From: Podaxis mareebaensis
Taxonomy: Eukaryota > Basidiomycota > Agaricomycetes > Agaricales > Agaricaceae
Length of the DNA: 64,000 nt
Assembly: GCA_018524725.1 (NCBI GenBank)
Contig: JAEUWP010000334.1
Span: 62,001-126,000 of the forward strand
Direction: 5' to 3'
Shown here: one piece after another, positions 62,164 through 64,000 of the stretch
Layout of the letters: each line of letters opens with the position of its first letter
Position numbering within the stretch: position 1 is the stretch's first letter
Translations under genes and position numbers: made by a program
The notes under the pieces: generated by a model
What the model was told of the DNA's origin: nothing
The model's database searches: none
What the model saw: only the letters and a program-made list of their open reading frames with translations

Positions 62164-64000
62164 TCACCGGTTCCCAAGCAACTGCTTTACCTCGTCCCGC
62201 AACAATCCCTCCCTGCAACGCAAGCGCCAGAGGCTGCTGTCTTCGTCCGACCCCCTTAGCCGTAGCAGAGCAGCACTTCGGCCGCTATTTGGTCCTTCGG
62301 GCACTATCATGATCTTGAGATCACCTATCGTCGGGGAAGATGCATCTTTGTCAGACTAAGGTGTTTTTGACTCTCCAACACATACCTATAAATGGTGACA
62401 TATCGGCAGGTATAACTTGGAGTCGATGTCGATCTATTCCTTGCAATCGCCTGATTACATGATCCACGGATGCGTCACTCCAACCCCTTTCCTGTTGATC
62501 TTCGATGGCGTTCCAGATACTCTCAAATTCGACTTCTTGTTGGGCGTCTGTAATTCCGTCCCCCTGTGACGGATCCACGACAAACGGAGAATCAAATGCA
62601 ATGAGATCCACTCGAGAGCTCTATAATTAGACATGAGGATGCAATTCTTATCATTAAGAGGACAGAACTTACTAGATCCTCTAAATCAGTCTTGGCCGCC
62701 AACTTCGGCTTTGTTTGCTCCTGCGCAAACTCTTCATGTATAATTCAAGTCCGCAATAATACAAAATCCCTCACCCCTGCAAAAGTTTCCAGTTCACCTG
62801 ACAACATAGCAAACGTCATGTTCCCTGGTGTTGTTGTACGTGGCAGTGGCTCTGCATCCAGCAAATTCGGTGAAAGCCCACCAAGTGATCCTAGATCAGG
62901 AGACTTTATTCCACTTCCTTGAGAGCTCGAAGCATGACGAGTCCGCAAGCTAGGAATTGCTTGTGGCGGGTCATATGCATCATATCTCAATTTGCTGGAA
63001 GACATTTCTCGGTTTGCATTCCGTGGCGGACCGGGGAAAATCTGAGTGAATTTCGCTCCTGGAGTATCCTGACCAACCCTAGCTTTCGCGTTCCCACTGT
63101 GGATTTCCAAGGCCTCCAAGAAGTCCGGCAGCTAAGTGTCCGCCATTGATGCAGCTAAATTAATTCGCTATACGGACGTGGAGTTGAAAATTGACGTACG
63201 GCCAATGACTTGCTGGTACTGACAATGTCCGCCAAAGCTTTCCTCTGGCCGGTTAACGTCAAGAACTGGTCACATCGCTAGAGGAATCAATAGAATGGAG
63301 TCAATCAACCCAATCGTCCTTCAAAGTTTGACTCACGCGGCGGATGTGTCTGCCCGCACTTTGACTTGTTTCCGAAACCGTTCTCGTCACTTCCACAGGG
63401 ATCTCCTCACAATCTGCGGCAATCCTTAACATTGCTAAGAGGCAGGGTTCCTGAACGACAGCTGTCCACATGGTCAGGGGGACAATAAGATGCGAATTAC
63501 TCCTTCGTATACGCACATAAGTTGCCTTTCAGCCTATGGCAAATTCCCGTCAACAGATCGGCGGGTGAAAGCGATACCAGCCGGGAGTATTCTGTAGCTA
63601 GTGCTACTAGGATTATCACCATGGTAGGGCCAAATCCCGCATCCGTGTCACACAGGATCGTTAACATCGTGGCAGCACAAGGGATTTGAAACGAAGGTTC
63701 CCCTTGGCAGTATTCAGTTCTGGTAACGGGGGAACAAATGAAAACCACATTGAATGCCTTACTGAGTCTGATATGCGCAAGGACACCCTCAACTGCTGAG
63801 TCCAAAATTCCATTTCCCGCTACGTGCGGCTCTATCCGAGAAAGAAGATCCTTGACCTGGGTCGCATAGAGCTCGCCGCTGTCCCCCGATAGTGCCTCAA
63901 GAATCTCTAGAAGGCGTTTCACCCTTTCATTGAGCTCCTTCAACGGTAAAGCGATACGAGTTGTAACTGAGATGGCTTGTGTGTAATAGGCGTTCACAAT
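62164..64000 (-). CDS. protein of unknown function, 5' partial
   Basis: The gene enters from the right; the first part visible is LPLKELNERVKRLLEILEAL, a helical stretch, followed by EPHVAGNGILDSAVEGVLAH. Short exons follow (LLAMLRIAADCEEIPVEVTR, LTLTGQRKALADIVSTSKSL), then a Ser/Pro-rich part (about 62745-63119) and a C-terminal helical part (EFESIWNAIEDQQERGWSDA, VDHVIRRLQGIDRHRLQVI). The last exon ends REGLLRDEVKQLLGNR at the stop 62164-62166. I recognise no family. The multi-helical start could be an adaptor or coiled-coil domain. Exon borders between 63100 and 63800 are the least certain; one candidate exon includes a hydrophobic run (MVIILVALA) that may really be intronic. Confidence 0.6.

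Overview
The window looks like nuclear DNA of a wood- or litter-inhabiting mushroom-forming fungus (Agaricomycetes, Basidiomycota). Genes are dense, lie on both strands and are cut by many introns of about 45-80 nt with GT-AG (occasionally GC-AG) ends. Two secreted class II heme peroxidases of the manganese-peroxidase type, found only in such fungi, point to a white-rot or related decay lifestyle. All gene models were spliced by eye, so internal exon borders are provisional. I find no convincing tRNA, rRNA, transposon or CRISPR.

Layout. 1-12.5 kb: the 3' part of a WW-MyTH4-RhoGAP gene (+), an Mtf2-like mitochondrial protein (-), a cytochrome P450 (-), a small DMAC1/DUF4536-like inner-membrane protein (+), a mitochondrial enoyl-CoA hydratase (-) and two tandem YCII-domain paralogues (-). 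12.8-22 kb: a BTB protein (+), a RING protein with two SUMO-interaction-like motifs (+), Mediator MED12 (-) and DASH subunit DAD2 (+), the last two head to head. 22-37 kb: a CSC1/OSCA-type channel (-), an F-box/RCC1 protein like yeast Saf1 (+), a SCYL1/Cex1-type pseudokinase (-) and Mediator MED14 (+), the last two head to head. 38-50.7 kb: the structure-specific nuclease SLX1 with a long AT-hook repeat tail (-), a GNAT acetyltransferase (-), ATP-dependent PEP carboxykinase (+), a PHD-finger protein (-) and a polytopic membrane protein (+). 51-64 kb: two tandem manganese peroxidases (-), the catalytic primase subunit (+) and two proteins of unknown function (-), the last running off the window.

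Most genes are housekeeping genes of chromatin/transcription (MED12, MED14), genome maintenance and mitosis (SLX1, PRI1, DAD2, the RING protein), mitochondria (Mtf2-like, DMAC1-like, ECH, YCII pair) and carbon metabolism (PEPCK). The accessory part is the peroxidase pair and the P450. Nothing here amounts to an obviously new multi-gene system. The points most worth checking are the seven-AT-hook tail on SLX1, the 8-nt and 10-nt microexons in the second peroxidase, the SUMO-motif RING protein, and ACGCG-core sites just upstream of several replication, repair and mitosis genes.
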